Positions 33,170 through 52,522 of a stretch of 64,000 nt of DNA are shown here, piece by piece. Every line of letters starts with the position of its first letter. Position 1 is the stretch's first letter. Source of the DNA: Syncephalastrum monosporum B8922 (Eukaryota > Mucoromycota > Mucoromycetes > Mucorales > Syncephalastraceae); NCBI GenBank assembly GCA_000697355.1, contig JNEN01001249.1, positions 62,001 through 126,000 on the forward strand. The letters run 5' to 3'. The notes beneath the pieces were generated by a model that worked only from the letters and a program-made list of their open reading frames with translations, ran no database searches and was not told where the DNA came from. The position numbers were made by a program, and so were the translations under genes.

Positions 33170-34190
33170 GCCTCATAAGCCTAGGAATGCTTATCCTTCA
33201 ACCCAATGGAATCGACATGAACTCTTAAACGACCTTTTTTTGGCTGGACACCTCCCTTTCATTTTTTGAAAATAAAAAAAGTTATCATTTTCAAACATTT
33301 CTACATCTACACACCAGCATCTATCGTACCGACTGCGTGGCTTTGATTCAAGCGAGATCCTTTTACCCGCAAATGGCAAAGGAGTACATACATATCTGCC
33401 AGGGCACACATACATATCCGAAGGAAACGCATTGTTTGTGTCTGTGTTTTTGCTCGTGAGGATATGCAACAAATCGGCAGTGTACGAGTAAGTCGTTCAG
33501 ATCCAACGTCTCCAAGAATGACCGCGCCATATTTTTATTCTTTTTTGACAGAAGATCTTGTGTACTCTTTACGTGCTTCCGTATCCACCTGAGAAACCAA
33601 GAGATAGCTCAGAGGTCCGTGATTTTGGTTCATATCATTGGAGACAACGTTGGGCGTATCCCAGCATTCCAAACATCCATCACGGATTAAGGAGCGGACG
33701 CCCCGCCGATGATCATTCTCATTATCACACCTGACCGTCCCCGTCAAACCCATCTTACTGATACACGAAATTCAAATATTCTGTATACGTAGAAGAAATA
33801 AGTCGTCTCTTTCCCAGCGGCGCAGAAGGTATGACCCTAGACTGGCACTCAGGTAATCTCTTTGCTATCCACGGAACTAGCCAGCCATGTACCTAGGTAT
33901 GACATGATGATCAACAAAAATAGCTATAGTATCCTAGAAACAAACTGATAGGTTTATGTAAATTACCCAACGCAAGGGCGCAAGTGAAATGCCAAAGTCT
34001 CATTGAAAAAAAAAGGAGCCCCCGATAATCATATATCATATTTCTTTGACTTTTTGCAAAAAGATAACCCCCACTTTTCCCCTAATGCAACGATGCGATT
34101 TAAAAAAAGAGAGACAGCCCCCCGTCAAAAGCTGCAGGTCATTGCAGCTCTTTTTTTTTTCTACTTTTCTTTGTTCTTTTAAAAATTATA
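33170..34190. other. Interval between STM1 and the phosphatase gene
   Basis: About 1 kb. A minus-strand frame of 72 residues at 33,535-33,753 has an ATG and balanced composition but no family motif; I leave it uncalled. The right end is the T-rich leader of the next gene. Confidence 0.45.
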
Positions 34191-35255
34191 ATGAAGCGAA
34201 ACCACAAGAATCTGTCGCTTAACCTGCACACCTCCAGCAAAAACCACAATGACAGCCATCCGCCAGCGACGGCACATCCTACCAACCCTACACAAAACCA
34301 ACATGATTCGAGTCAGCATCATACGACGCATACGGCCACGCATACAAACCTCCATCATCAGCCCCCTCCTCCTCAGAAATTGTATCAGCACGGCCCAGCC
34401 CAAATCCTGCCCTATTTATTTCTGGGGGCCTGCCACACCGTCGAGAGAACGATGCTCTCCAACCTCGGGATCGCCTGCATCCTCAACGTCGCATACGAGA
34501 TAGAGCCGCCCTCGAACCTCCATACATCGACCTTATACTACCATTTGCGGTGGACCCATACCCAGCCCAACCTCGGCCGCCGCGAGTTCCACCGTGCCAT
34601 CCGCGTCCTCCGTGACAATATCAGCCAAAAGAAAAAGGTGCTCGTGCACTGCCAGTCAGGCATTGAGCGCTCCGCCGCGCTCGTCATTGCCTATGTGGTG
34701 TCCTATACCAAGAAATCGGTGGAAGAAGCCGTCGACTATGTGCGTGCGCGCGCGCCTGGCATCCAGCCTAATCTCGCCCTGATGTATCAGCTCTCGGAAT
34801 TCGAGGCGCTCATGCATGATAAACGGACACCGCAGGCGCGTCGTCTCAGCCTGAGTTCGGCACACCGTCCGCCCCAGTTCCTCAACATACCTTCCGCCCA
34901 CACGACGCACAAACAGATGCAGCGGCGGCCGCGCGCCACAAGCTGTGCGTACCAGCACCCGCGGCATACGAAACCGGCTTCTCCCTCCTGCCTCCCCTCT
35001 CCAGGCACGCCGCTCGTACCACTTCGACTGCCGCCCTCGCCCTCACCTCATCCTGTCCGCACCCTTGCCTTATTTGAACCCGCCCTGCTGCTGACGTGTG
35101 TCTGTTTGGCCGCACTGGCCATCATTTATTTCACGGCCGTCCATCCAGACTTACCGACGCATATGCGTGTCCATCTGTCTACCGGTAGTCACTCGGCCGC
35201 GTCGCTCGCGTCCCCGTGCGCATGCCCAACCACACCCACTGTTGTGCTTTCTTGA
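34191..35255 (+). CDS. Dual-specificity phosphatase-like protein with C-terminal membrane segment
   Basis: Single frame, 354 residues. Residues 1-62 are His/Asn/Thr-rich and disordered. The DSP domain (about 68-207) starts with PAQILPYLFLGACHTVERTM and contains the P-loop VLVHCQSGIERSA, nucleophile Cys 154 and Arg 160, then LVIAYVVSYTKKSVEEAVDYV. The general-acid Asp normally some 30 residues before the Cys (as in the fungal WDH motif) is replaced: the sequence is LRWTHTQPN. The P-loop also has Glu where most DSPs have Ser before Arg. After a Pro/Ser/Arg-rich linker comes a hydrophobic stretch (ALLLTCVCLAALAIIYFTAV, about 298-317) near the C-terminus. It probably dephosphorylates a MAP kinase or binds phosphoproteins at a membrane. 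It lies tail to tail with the MAPKKK gene. Activity is uncertain. Confidence 0.8.
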   Translation: MKRNHKNLSLNLHTSSKNHNDSHPPATAHPTNPTQNQHDSSQHHTTHTATHTNLHHQPPPPQKLYQHGPAQILPYLFLGACHTVERTMLSNLGIACILNVAYEIEPPSNLHTSTLYYHLRWTHTQPNLGRREFHRAIRVLRDNISQKKKVLVHCQSGIERSAALVIAYVVSYTKKSVEEAVDYVRARAPGIQPNLALMYQLSEFEALMHDKRTPQARRLSLSSAHRPPQFLNIPSAHTTHKQMQRRPRATSCAYQHPRHTKPASPSCLPSPGTPLVPLRLPPSPSPHPVRTLALFEPALLLTCVCLAALAIIYFTAVHPDLPTHMRVHLSTGSHSAASLASPCACPTTPTVVLS

Positions 35256-35288
35256 TGGATAATTAGTAGATTATTATTCTTTTATTTT

Positions 35289-38200
35289 TTATACTAAAAA
35301 CGGATGATCAAGTAGCTCCTTTGCACTGGGTCGTTCCTCGTGGTTGCTAAGTAATAAAATAATATACATAAATATATAAATCGATACAGATATTATTTTT
35401 TCTCTTTCCTGGTTTACTTACAGCTTGAAGGTACACCTTAAAAAGTCACTCGCTTCTTCGCTCAGGTTCTCAGGAATGGTGGGTGCGGTGTAACTGCCTA
35501 TCTTGAAGATGGCTTGCATCTGGGAAAACTCGGGGAACGGGTGGTCACCGGTAAACATCTCGACGACCATGCAGCCAAGCGACCATATGTCTGCTTTTCG
35601 GGTATAATGCGTCTGCTTGACCACCTCGGGCGCCATCCAAAACACTGAACCTTGCAAGCTCGGCCGGTTGGGCGCAGACGAGACCTGCATAATGTCTTCT
35701 TCCACCTTTTTCGAGATGCCAAAGTCGGATATCTTGACGCCGCCCTTATTATCCACTGGACAAAAGACCGGAGGTCAGCCCTTGAATTTCTCACATACAT
35801 ACACAGACACAGACACAGACACCCCGCCCGCCATCACCCCATTGGTAGCTTACCGAGGACGTTGGCACCCTTGATATCACGATGGACGATATCTTTGCCG
35901 TGCAGATAATTGAGACCCTTGAGGATCTGCCGCACAAAGCTTTTGACTAAGGGTTCTTGGAAAGCACCGTAGCTTGCTAGCAGCCCTGCCACCGAGCCAC
36001 CCGGGACATACTCGAGAAAAATACTAAAGTGGGCCACGTCGATATGCGAGCCAAGGTACTGCACAATGTTTTCGTGCTGAAGGTCCTTGAGGAGCGCAAT
36101 CTCGCGCTGCAGCGCTTCGACCATGGACCGCTTGCGGCCCTCGGTCGCTGTGTTCTCGACGGGTAACTCCACTTGCTTGACCGCCATCAACTCGCCGCTG
36201 AGTGGGTTCAGTCCGAGATAGACATCACCAAATGTGCCGCGGCCAATCAGCGAGCCCTTCATCCAGGAATCGATCGTGTCGTCGTCGGCTACAAGAGGTG
36301 TAAGCGAGTGCGTCTCTTTTTCGGGTAGCACCTTGCCTTCCAGGGTGGTCGTCGTGGTAGACTTGGTCTCCACAGACGACACAACCAATGTATTTTCGCC
36401 TTCCTCCTCCTGCTCCTCTTGCTTCTCCTCTTCTTCTCTATCGGGCGTAGGCGCCCGTTTTGCCTTGGTGTCCTTTCGTTCGTCTTTACGGTCCGTCGCC
36501 TGTTTCTCGGCCATGGCTGTGGCTGCTGCCGCATTGGCGGCGGCGGCGGCGGCTGCTGCTACAGGTGCAGGCAAAGGCTTTTCGCCGTTGAGATGTGAAA
36601 GGCTGGACGATCGCCGCTGAATTTCGGGCGGATCGCGTACGTTCGCCAATCGGGCATTACTCGTCTCATGAATACTGCTGTCGCTACTGCTTGTCTCGCT
36701 CGCCTCGCTCGCTGTCTCCATCTCCTCGTCGTCCTCGTCGTCCTCTTCTTCGAGGAACTTGCCGAGGTCGACGCCGAGAACGGACACCAGCTCTGGCATG
36801 ACGCTGTTCCGGACGCTGAAGGGGTGGTCGGGCCGCGACATGGACGAGGTGCGTGTCATGGACAGGCGCTTTGCATTGATACCGGCGGTCTCGAGCACCT
36901 CGCGGCGGTGGTTGGGGAAGAAGGAAGGGAGGTTGGAGGAGATGAGTTCGGAGGGCGGCCGCTCGCCAAAGAATCGACGCACGCGCGCGTTAGGCTGGCC
37001 GTGGGGAGTGTTGTTGATGGATCGCATCGAGGCCCGTGTGCTGGCGCGGGAAAGGTTGGAGTGCATGCTCGGTGAGCCGGTCATAAAGCTGTCCACGGTA
37101 TGTTTGTCCGGGATCCATCCACTGCGTGGGGACGGCGTTGTCTCGTGAAGGCTCTCGCTGTCGTTCATCCATCGCTGTTGGAGTTGCATGCGTGCTTGGA
37201 CCGTGCCTTTGCGCTTAAATTCTTCGTGGGTCGGGTATTGGTGGCGCTTGCGCAGGATGAGGCGCTCCTTTTCGGGCCGGTCCGTTGAACGGCAGATCTC
37301 GGTGAGCTCGACGTCGGACAGGGCACGTGCTAAAATTGGGGGTTATTGTTTTTGCCACGGAGGAGCCATGCTTTTCAATAAGACTTGCCTTCGCCATTGG
37401 TGCTCGAGCCGACAAAGATACAATACCGGTCGGCGTTCATCTCGTCAATACCGAATTTGTGGAGCACCTTGGTCATGATCGACTTGGCGTCGGTCGCGTT
37501 ATGCATATTGACAATCCGCGTCTGACCTTCCTCACCAAACACTTTGACACAGGTCTACGGATTATGTAAGCAACAGGAGAGCCCCTCCCCCTTTTATAGA
37601 CCATTGCTCTTGTACTTGCCTGTTTGACTTTTTCCATCGACATGATGCCACCTTCCAGAGAACTCCTCTAGAAATGGGATGAGCCCTAGGCACTGTGATG
37701 TCAAGACGGGTAATTTACCTTTTGGACGGTTTTCGGACTGGGCGGCATGGGAGGCGCATCCGTGACATTGGTGCCGGAGCGCAGGGACTTTTTCGAGTCG
37801 GATCGACCCAAGAAGCGAGAAAAGGAATTGGACCGGTTGAGAAGGCTTTTGGTTTCGGATGACTTTGAGGACTTTTCAGGGTGCGGACTCGTCACATTGT
37901 ATCCTTCGTGTTTGCCATCGAGATGGAAGGTGCTGCCTGTTGCGACCGACGTCGTGGACTGGTTACCGAATCGATACTCGATGCCTATGCGCTGGTTGTC
38001 GTGCTTCAGAAAATACACAAAATTGGGATCAGAATAAGATATGGACGAAACGAAAATGCGATGGTTGTTACCCTGGAACGAGCATTCCAGGCAGCCTGCG
38101 TATAGCAGTCTTGACGTAGCGACTTGACTGCGACGAGCAGGCGGACTCGCTCACCGACAGTCTTGATGCCCATGTCCTTTAAAGCGTCATTGTCGAGATC

Positions 38201-38507
38201 GAGCAGGACAGCGCCTGTAATGTTGTTGTCTTTTGGCAACAAGAGTTGAATAACTGGAGAATGGGAAAGATGGGCTGCGACATCACATACCAATGAAGCG
38301 AGCCTTGAAGCGGCCAAAGTTGAACTGCATGAGCCATTCGACGACCTGCTTCTCAGACCAGCCGCGTACTTCGTCGAGTGTGTAGAGTCGCCTGCCGAGA
38401 TCAGCGTAGGTGGGCGTGGTGGGCGAGGCGAGGACGGCACGGGAGCCAAAGATATGCTTCGGTGAGGGCGAGGTTGGCTGTTGTCCAGCGCTACTGCTAC
38501 CGGTCAT
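35289..38507 (-). CDS. STE11: Ste11/Byr2-type MAP kinase kinase kinase
   Basis: Exons 38291-38507, 38072-38229, 37719-38003, 37620-37667, 37389-37554, 35854-37329, 35422-35755 and 35289-35346 give 913 residues. A SAM domain at about 42-112 ([19 protein letters not shown] then [20 protein letters not shown]) would bind a Ste50-like adaptor. A Ras-binding-like domain at about 237-310 ([19 protein letters not shown]) follows. After a long acidic, Ala-rich linker comes the kinase at about 645-905: GRGTFG glycine loop, AVKQVELP lysine, [22 protein letters not shown] and [11 protein letters not shown]. It should phosphorylate a Ste7/Byr1-like MAPKK in mating, filamentation or osmotic signalling. 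Two introns (37555-37619 and 37330-37388) start with GCAAGT rather than GT. The second exon could instead start at 38,253, adding eight residues; I chose the version that keeps the SAM alignment uninterrupted. Confidence 0.92.
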
Positions 38508-38716
38508 TACAGGCAAATGGTGGCGATGGACCTGAGTGTGTGTAAGAACGAACAGGGCAAAAAACCCAAAAGCGGCTCAGGTAATCGCTCGCTTTTGTTG
38601 TCGGCTTTTGAATCCCCATTTATACAACCCACACCACACGCACCCACCCGCAGAGGGATTACCATTTCTATCCTTTTCGAGTCATTACTGCACTGTATTC
38701 ATTTCACTCATGTGCA

Positions 38717-39058
38717 ATGTCCCAAATCACTCTCTTCCCGTACCGGTTTCTTAACACACCTGCTATGCAGCCTCCGCCCGTTACTGCCCCCACCATGTTT
38801 GCAGACATTGCACTGCAATTTGCAAAGCAAATACTACGTCCACGCATCATGCTCCCGATGCTGGCCGTTATTGTCCTCCTCTTTGACCTCGATGACGTAT
38901 TCGACCTGGAGGACGAGGACTACTTTGAAGACGGCGAAGGCTTTCCTCCAGAAGGCGAACAGGCTGCAGAAAACGCAGCCAACGATGCGGTCTATGACGC
39001 GGCCTATGACGCAGCCTATGATACCGATTCCTCTTTAGATACGCCCCCGTTGGTTTAA
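38717..39058 (+). CDS. Small acidic membrane-like protein, hypothetical
   Basis: A frame of 113 residues from an ATG after a T/C-rich leader. It has one hydrophobic segment (RIMLPMLAVIVLLFDLDDVF, about 43-62) and then an acidic tail with short repeats of the AAYD type. The transcript would run convergently into the eIF2 beta gene. I know no family for it. The hydrophobic-plus-acidic plan and balanced composition make it plausible as a small single-pass protein, but no splice signals or homology support it. Confidence 0.35.
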   Translation: MSQITLFPYRFLNTPAMQPPPVTAPTMFADIALQFAKQILRPRIMLPMLAVIVLLFDLDDVFDLEDEDYFEDGEGFPPEGEQAAENAANDAVYDAAYDAAYDTDSSLDTPPLV

Positions 39059-39206
39059 GCATTCCCTTCGATATCTCTTGATTTCCCTCTTGCGTTTTCG
39101 TTGCCCTCGTGTGATTGTACATATTATACACTTTTACATATGATGATGATGGATGAATTCAATGTTTTGAGGAGGGGGTGATTTATTGTTGATGCATTTC
39201 TCATAT

Positions 39207-40430
39207 TTAAGCCCTGAGTGCCCGTCTGTCTTCCTTGGTTTGTGCCTTGAAACCAGTCTTGATAGCAGACACCGAACGCGTCGAACCACACGACTCGCAC
39301 TGCACAAAGTACAACCGGTTGTCCTTTGTCAAAATCGTATCGGGAGATTTGCACGTCTTGCACGTGACGTATTCCACTGATACAGAGAAAGAAAAAAAAA
39401 AAAGGGTCAGCCCATGTTTCCAGTAAGCAAGTCTAGAAAGTGTCTTTCTTACCGATATAATGGCGCAGGACGTTCTCGATCTGCTTCTGCTGGAAACGGC
39501 CCTTGATGACCAGGCGCTGGGAGCCATCAACAGAGCCGTTGGTACCCAGTTCAGCAAACAAGAACTGAATGACGTGCTCGGGCTGTCGGTGCAGGCGTTT
39601 GCAGATATCGGCCACGTTGGCAAAGATGGTCTTTCGGTTGCCTTCACGGTGGATGGAAGGCGGCACGATCGTGTAGCGCTTCTTCTCACCAGCGAGTTCG
39701 GGGTTGTTTTGTCTGAGGATGTCAAAGACACGGCCGAGCAGCTCGTCGTATGTGTAGTCGCGGTCGCTCTTGATCCATGCCTCGTCGCTGGCCTTCTTTT
39801 GCTTGTCACCCTCCGCCTTCTCGCCAGGCACTTCACCCTCCTGCTCGGCAAGCTCTGCCTCAAACTCGGCCATGTTCTTCTTCTTCTTCTTCTTCTTCTT
39901 CAGAGCACCAAAGTCAAGGTCAGCGTCGTCGCCCTCTGGTGGCGCAGCTCCACCTTCACCAGCATCCTAAAAAAATGCGAGACGTCCTTATTTGAGTATA
40001 CGTCTCACGATAGACATTATCGATTCACTCACCTCTACGCTCTTGGACTTCTTTTTCTTCTTTTTCAGATCGGCAAACATGGCCTCAGGATCCTCCTCTG
40101 CGTCATCGCCAGTGGCTGTTCAAATAAGCTTGATTAGTTTACTTTTGTTCCTTTTCTTCACTCCATAAACCGCTCATTCAGAGAGACAATTACCAGGCGC
40201 TTCGGCATCACCAGATGGCTTGGCAGGGGCAGCCTCCTCGGTGTCGAAATCAACCTTCTTCTTGGACTTCTTCTTCTTCTTAAGCTTGGAGAAATCAAGC
40301 TAATACAGGCACAGAACCAGAAAATGAATGGCGTTAGTCCCAATGGACATCAAAACTCGCAATGTGTTGTCGTCTATACCTCCTCGTCCTCGACTTGGTC
40401 GGGTGTAGGTTCGTTCTCTTTGTCTGACAT
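39207..40430 (-). CDS. SUI3: Translation initiation factor eIF2 subunit beta
   Basis: Exons 40380-40430, 40194-40299, 40033-40115, 39453-39966 and 39207-39376 give 307 residues. The N-terminal half has three lysine blocks ([29 protein letters not shown]), the K-boxes that bind eIF5 and eIF2B epsilon. The core contains [40 protein letters not shown] and [15 protein letters not shown]. The C-terminal zinc finger is [11 protein letters not shown] with [12 protein letters not shown] (CxxC-x19-CxxC). With eIF2 alpha and gamma it delivers initiator tRNA to the 40S subunit; the finger region influences start-codon choice. Length and order match the family well. All intron phases agree with continuous alignment. 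Confidence 0.95.
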
Positions 40431-40963
40431 GTTGAACTGTTTGGCAGCCAAAAGGGAAGGACGTTCAACGTCACGTCTATGAAAATTATTTTATTTTTTT
40501 TGCCCGCGCAGATTCATGAATAACACATTGTCGCCAGTCTACTGCTATTTTAGCGAAAATCATGGGTTTATGACTCGTCGTTGCTTATTATACGCTCTAC
40601 TTCCATCCTGACACCTCTTGTTGACTCATTTCATAACTCACTCAGCTGGATACATGTGCCATGTATTTCACCCTATGCTCAATATATTCGAAAACCACGA
40701 CGTACGATATAATTTTCAACAAAACAGAAGCTGCCTCTGCTGGAGTGGTCCAAAATGATTACGAACGTTATAGATTCAACCTGACAACTCTTTGCTTGTC
40801 TGCGCTTTGCTACCATCAGCAGATATAACGCAAATTGATTCGAAATATGACAGTAATCGATTGGAGGAAGATCTGAAACACACATAGTACAGCAGTCGAT
40901 ACTATTACTATTTGTCTCACATCTATTTTATCCAAAAACCAATATAAGCAGAGGTGGTGTGAT
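40431..40963. other. Interval between eIF2 beta promoter and P450 A 3' end
   Basis: About 530 AT-rich bases upstream of eIF2 beta (minus) and downstream of P450 A (minus). No coding or RNA signal seen. Confidence 0.5.
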
Positions 40964-43277
<2,314 letters not shown>

Positions 43278-46200
43278 TGCTTGCCTGGATCAAAAGGCAA
43301 ACAATGGGAGCCGAGATAACATAGACCTTATATACACATGGTTTCACTAACTTTAACCATTGCTTCGATCATTCCCACACCGTTCCACTGGCTCCAATTG
43401 CGGACGGGAAGTTGGCCCGTTGCAACATTTGCTGCGGCAGGCAGAGCTTTCAACCCAGAACGGCTGGGTTTACACGCTTCATATACCAGCATTTTTCAAC
43501 ACTTTTGTGTCACATACAAACATGCGGCCAAGTTTTCTCTGTATTCACTCATTGAGGCATCGTACGTGTAGCGAAAGCTTGTTCTTCATTCTGCCAGACA
43601 GGTTTGGTGTTCCATGCATAGCTTAAGAAGCATTTGTACGACTAAGAAAAGCAGTCTGACCAAGATTATACGAGTCACAACTGAAGACTCGCGTTTTCTT
43701 AGATTGGAGAAAAGAGACGGCAGTGTGTACTCAAGGATATATATCTGCTGTGGAGTACACGTGCAATGAATTATGTCTATCAGGTTATCCCAATTGCCCA
43801 TAGTGTGGAAATTGCGTTGATATACACCTTTATGTCGGGAACTATTATATGCATAGCACAGCTATTCGGTCGCTAGTTGACCCAGCTGTGTAAAAAGAGA
43901 GGCATCAATACCAGCTGGTGGTAACTTCCACTGCATCAACATATATTCAGATGAATTCGGAGACAAGCCTTGCTACTCCTGACGGGTATACTCTACGGCG
44001 TTCTTCCGACCCAAGCTATACAAGATCGCGAAGACTATATATAAGTCATCCAAGTTTTTAGTCTCACACTCGTTCCTATGCAAGTAATCACTACGGCTGA
44101 GGTACAAACTGAATGTCTTTGTGATCACGAAAGTTGAACTTTTTGCTTACGCCATATCGTGGTTCAGGACATTTGCTTTTAATGTTAACCTCAAAAAATA
44201 TCGATAATTTGCTTATGCGGTCAAACAAAAGCTCTTGAGGCGGTATGTATTATGACGCGTCTCGGCTGCTTTAAATCCGTATTGAGCTAGTGAATGAGAC
44301 CCTGCAAAGTTCCAGTACACCTGCTCAACAGGTGACCGTTTCATCTGCGTCTCTGTCGCGTTAGTTTAACGGCGAGCGAACACTAACATCTTCTTTACAA
44401 GCAGTCGTTTATAGCGTATTTGAAATAATGTACCTTTGATACGCAGTAAAGATACTATAACAGCATCATTTACTTGAAAAACACAGCATTCATCTAACAC
44501 TATGTAATATTTATAGGATGGCAAAAGTATTTTTAAAGCCGGCAGCAATGCTTTTTCTGCGTACGCCGACATATATTAAGGCTGTTCGACTATCAGGTAT
44601 TAGTCCAGGCCGTGGCTCTCTCGTCGTGTCAAAGGTGAAAGTTGATCCTTCCGATATTTAATTTCTATCTGTTATTGAATGTACACTTAACGATAATTAT
44701 CAAATGAATCGATTATGATATATAGAAGAGAAATTCGTAACTCCAACTTACCTTTAACAATCTATGTCTTTTCCGAGACGGCAGTAGCGAGTTAGATCGG
44801 CTAGATTTTGATCTCTTTCTCTGTCGGAGGACCTTGCTAGTTGTTAATGATAAAGCGTGGGTGGCTATGCTATTTGCGGATATGGGCGAACTTGACAGTT
44901 CATGTCTGATGCGAGCCCAAAGCGAGCCACATTCTGACTTGAATAGGGAGGGTATCAAGCTTCTATGAAGATGGCGTTCGATGCATTTAACCCCTATTCC
45001 CTTTTCGACAATAGACTACACTGCTGATGAGATGTGCATGCTTTAGTTAAACGTCACGATATCTTGGTACTGCATCGACTGTAATAAGGGCTTACGGCAA
45101 TGAAGACTGATGTGGGTGGGTACAGGTCTCCTACGACTTCCATGTATTACACCGCGTTTTGATTTGAGTCTACCTATGCGTATGTGTAAAGAGATATTAT
45201 GTCAGGCGGGTTTAATAGAATGATCATCACACATGAATGTAAGCCATTCGAAAAGCCTGAAAATTGCCAATCAGCGATGTCGCTTCCTTACGCGTATACT
45301 ATAGCTTTTTCCGTTCATTTTCTCTTCCCTGTGCCCTAATTCTAGGATCCCGTTACCACAGAATGGCCACCTCATTGGTAGATTTCATACAAATGTAACA
45401 GAAGGGCTCACACTGACAGAGAGTTTATGAAGTGTTTTAGTCCGATATGATATCACCAGGTACTGGACATTAAAACGAACGGTGACAACAAAATTCTGGA
45501 GGTGTGTATTCCCACATATGATATAAGTGTGTGATTGTCTAAGATCGGTAACAGGATACTTAGCAGACAGGGTTGTTTTTTAAAAAATTACCTTTCAAAG
45601 CACATGCTGTCGAGGTACAGAGCCATTCCACGAGCATCCCGTACCCAAGATGAGCTCCAAAAGTTGGAGGTTCATATTTTGGTGGTTTTAGTTATTTCTT
45701 CTGATCAACTGTAAGTTAGAGGCGGGAGTACCTAAGATTCCCCTGGGAAATCCCGTTTCTGTTCATTCTCCATTACACTGCACATGAGACCAAAAACGGC
45801 TTGAGGGTAGGCTCTTTGCCCCGACTTTGTCATACCGCAAATTGATGACACCTGCTATATATCCAGTACTTCCATGTCAATGTGCCATCGCTATTCGGTT
45901 GGATTTTCGAGGCCGGTCCAGGTCTAATTTTCAGTAATCTTTCCGAATACCTGGTATGTTCTTCAAACCGCTCTTCCGATATCCTGCGCTGTATGTGATG
46001 TTGAAAGATAGCGACGATAACTCGGATGAAGAGGTGACCCTAAGCGATTTACTCTCACTGTAACAGTACACCTGTCTATCACTGATGCAGGAGCAAAGAG
46101 TTCTATCACTCACGGATCCTTTCATGTCTCAGAAGGCACAGTTACTAACGCCGTAGTCAAGCAAACAAAAGGCTGTCTCTACTGAAGCTGCTGAACATAT

Positions 46201-46334
46201 CTGCCCTGATATACTGTCTGTAGGCGCGACTATCTCTATATCGGTTGATTCAGAGCCATAAACTGTGGCTTTTATTCCAAGTGTCTATTAATACAGACGC
46301 ATACACATACAAGGGCAACACAGTTTAGTAAAAT
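43278..46334. other. AT-rich spacer between P450 A and P450 B
   Basis: About 3 kb without a supportable gene. Frames are short, have no family motifs and do not splice into anything convincing. I looked for terminal inverted repeats, long direct repeats, or reverse transcriptase or transposase motifs that might explain the duplication, and saw none. It may contain decayed sequence. Confidence 0.45.
43326..43334 (-). promoter_or_regulatory. TATA-like box of P450 A
   Basis: On the minus strand TATATAAGG lies about 50 bases before the ATG of copy A. Copy B has TATAAAGG at the matching distance, which supports a real element. Confidence 0.5.
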
Positions 46335-48642
<2,308 letters not shown>

Positions 48643-50319
48643 AAGTTGCTGGGGTATAAAAGGGAAAAAAATGGAAATAGTCGACTTGACCCTTTATATG
48701 CCTGCTTTCATTGGCCTCGTTGTACAGTGCTCTTCATTGTTGTGGATTATTTCTAGCGTGCTTTAACGGCTTCCAATCGGACCGGGAAATGGGCCGCCGT
48801 CACGTCTGCTGCCTATTCCGCGGCAGCCCTTGGGTTTAGAGAGGCGCGGAATTAGGACCCGCGCGCTACGCTTGATCTGACTGCAATTTCTACGACCGTT
48901 GTACTCAGATATAAAATGAATAGAGTTGTCCCGAGGGGACTCTACAACCTTACTACTTTCAGCACTGTGTTTGCGGTTTGACGCGTACAGCATGACAATT
49001 CGTGGAAAGCTCCATCTTATTTTTTTTTGCGACTGTATTTTTATTGCCCAGTTGTACCAATATGATGTTCCTCCTCAACGCACTAAGGTGCGAAAAAGAG
49101 CAATACAAGTGTATGGGGTAGTAGTATGTCATCAAACAAATAATTGCATGAGATATGTTCGCATATACTGCAAGAGCATTTTCTATGCGTATCGCGTTTT
49201 TTGCCGCCGACTGGATTGACTAACCGTGGGTATTCATGTCATCTTTAATGGAGAGCTCCTACGCGGTTCTTTCTTTGAATCTGAACTAGACTCCATAAAA
49301 AATAAATGCTTTAGCCGTTGAAGCCCTGAAATTACTTTATCTCGGTTATGCAAATGTGATGCATGAGCTCGAATGTTCTTCGTAAGGGTAGATACGCATA
49401 CAACAATCCCCGGAATAAGCATCAGCCGATGATAAGACGTTTGACAGCCGAAGGTGGCTGTTGGTATAGTCAGCGGAGGAGAATTTCTGAAGGCAAAGAG
49501 AGGATACGAATAGAAAGATTGATAAGTTACACGTCAAGTGACACGACGCTATGCGATTTTTTCATAGTTGTAAAAGTATCTTTGCCAGACGGCGGTCACA
49601 GTAAGCGTAGCTTATTCTCTTATTGACAACTAATGTGGTATTACGCGTTGTTTTTTTTCTTGAAGGCAACATACCAATACAACCGAGTGTAGGAGTGTAT
49701 CAGGGCATAGTGTCGTCAATAAACAACACATGGTTCTCGCCAATAAAGTGGGAGCCTCTGTCACCATCAGTGAGTGGATACCCTGCAAAGCGCTTGCACC
49801 AGAAAGACCCCACAAGTTATGGACAAGATTCTGGCCATAGATATTCGATGGCTGGGGACGCTGACCATGGTATTCATTTCTCTAACTCACTGATGAAGAT
49901 CTCGGGGCGCGTTCTCTGACGTTCGATCGTAGTTATTCAGTCGGCTCTGCAAAGAAAGCTTCAAAACGGTTTGTGAGAATTGTTATATGGTAGACGGAAG
50001 AATCGATTGTATCGCATCTTAATGATCAGACGCTACACTGCAATATGGATACCATAATCACTCTATCGTGGAGACAGAGTGGTAGCTGATGCATTAGTGC
50101 TATCATCAGCACAAAACTGTATCAGTTCATTTTTAGATGAATCTTCTCTTCAAGCAACGCGTCGCGGCAGATCAAAGTCGAATCACGCGGACATTTATCC
50201 GCGCCTGACCGAACGCCGCCTTGCCGCAGTACGCTGCCGCAGCAGTACACCCAATGAAACACGTATAATAAACTTATCTTTTACTCCTTTCTCTTTTCTT
50301 TCTCCATATCTATGACAAG
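48643..50319. other. Divergent promoter region of P450 B and P450 C
   Basis: About 1.7 kb between two genes that point away from each other. Short frames only; nothing with splice support or family motifs. It must hold both promoters. Confidence 0.5.
48691..48698 (-). promoter_or_regulatory. TATA-like box of P450 B
   Basis: TATAAAGG on the minus strand about 50 bases before the ATG of copy B, at the same spacing as in copy A. Confidence 0.5.

Positions 50320-52522
<2,203 letters not shown>

Noticed and set aside
33535..33753. 72-residue minus-strand frame downstream of STM1
   Set aside because: It has an ATG and balanced composition but no motif, no splice partners and no promoter-like leader.
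36234..36620. Plus-strand Ser/Ala-rich frame over the MAPKKK linker
   Set aside because: Antisense of the low-complexity Ala/Glu linker of the kinase.
43278..46334. Transposon as the cause of the P450 duplication
   Set aside because: No terminal repeats, target-site duplications or transposase/reverse transcriptase motifs could be found by eye.
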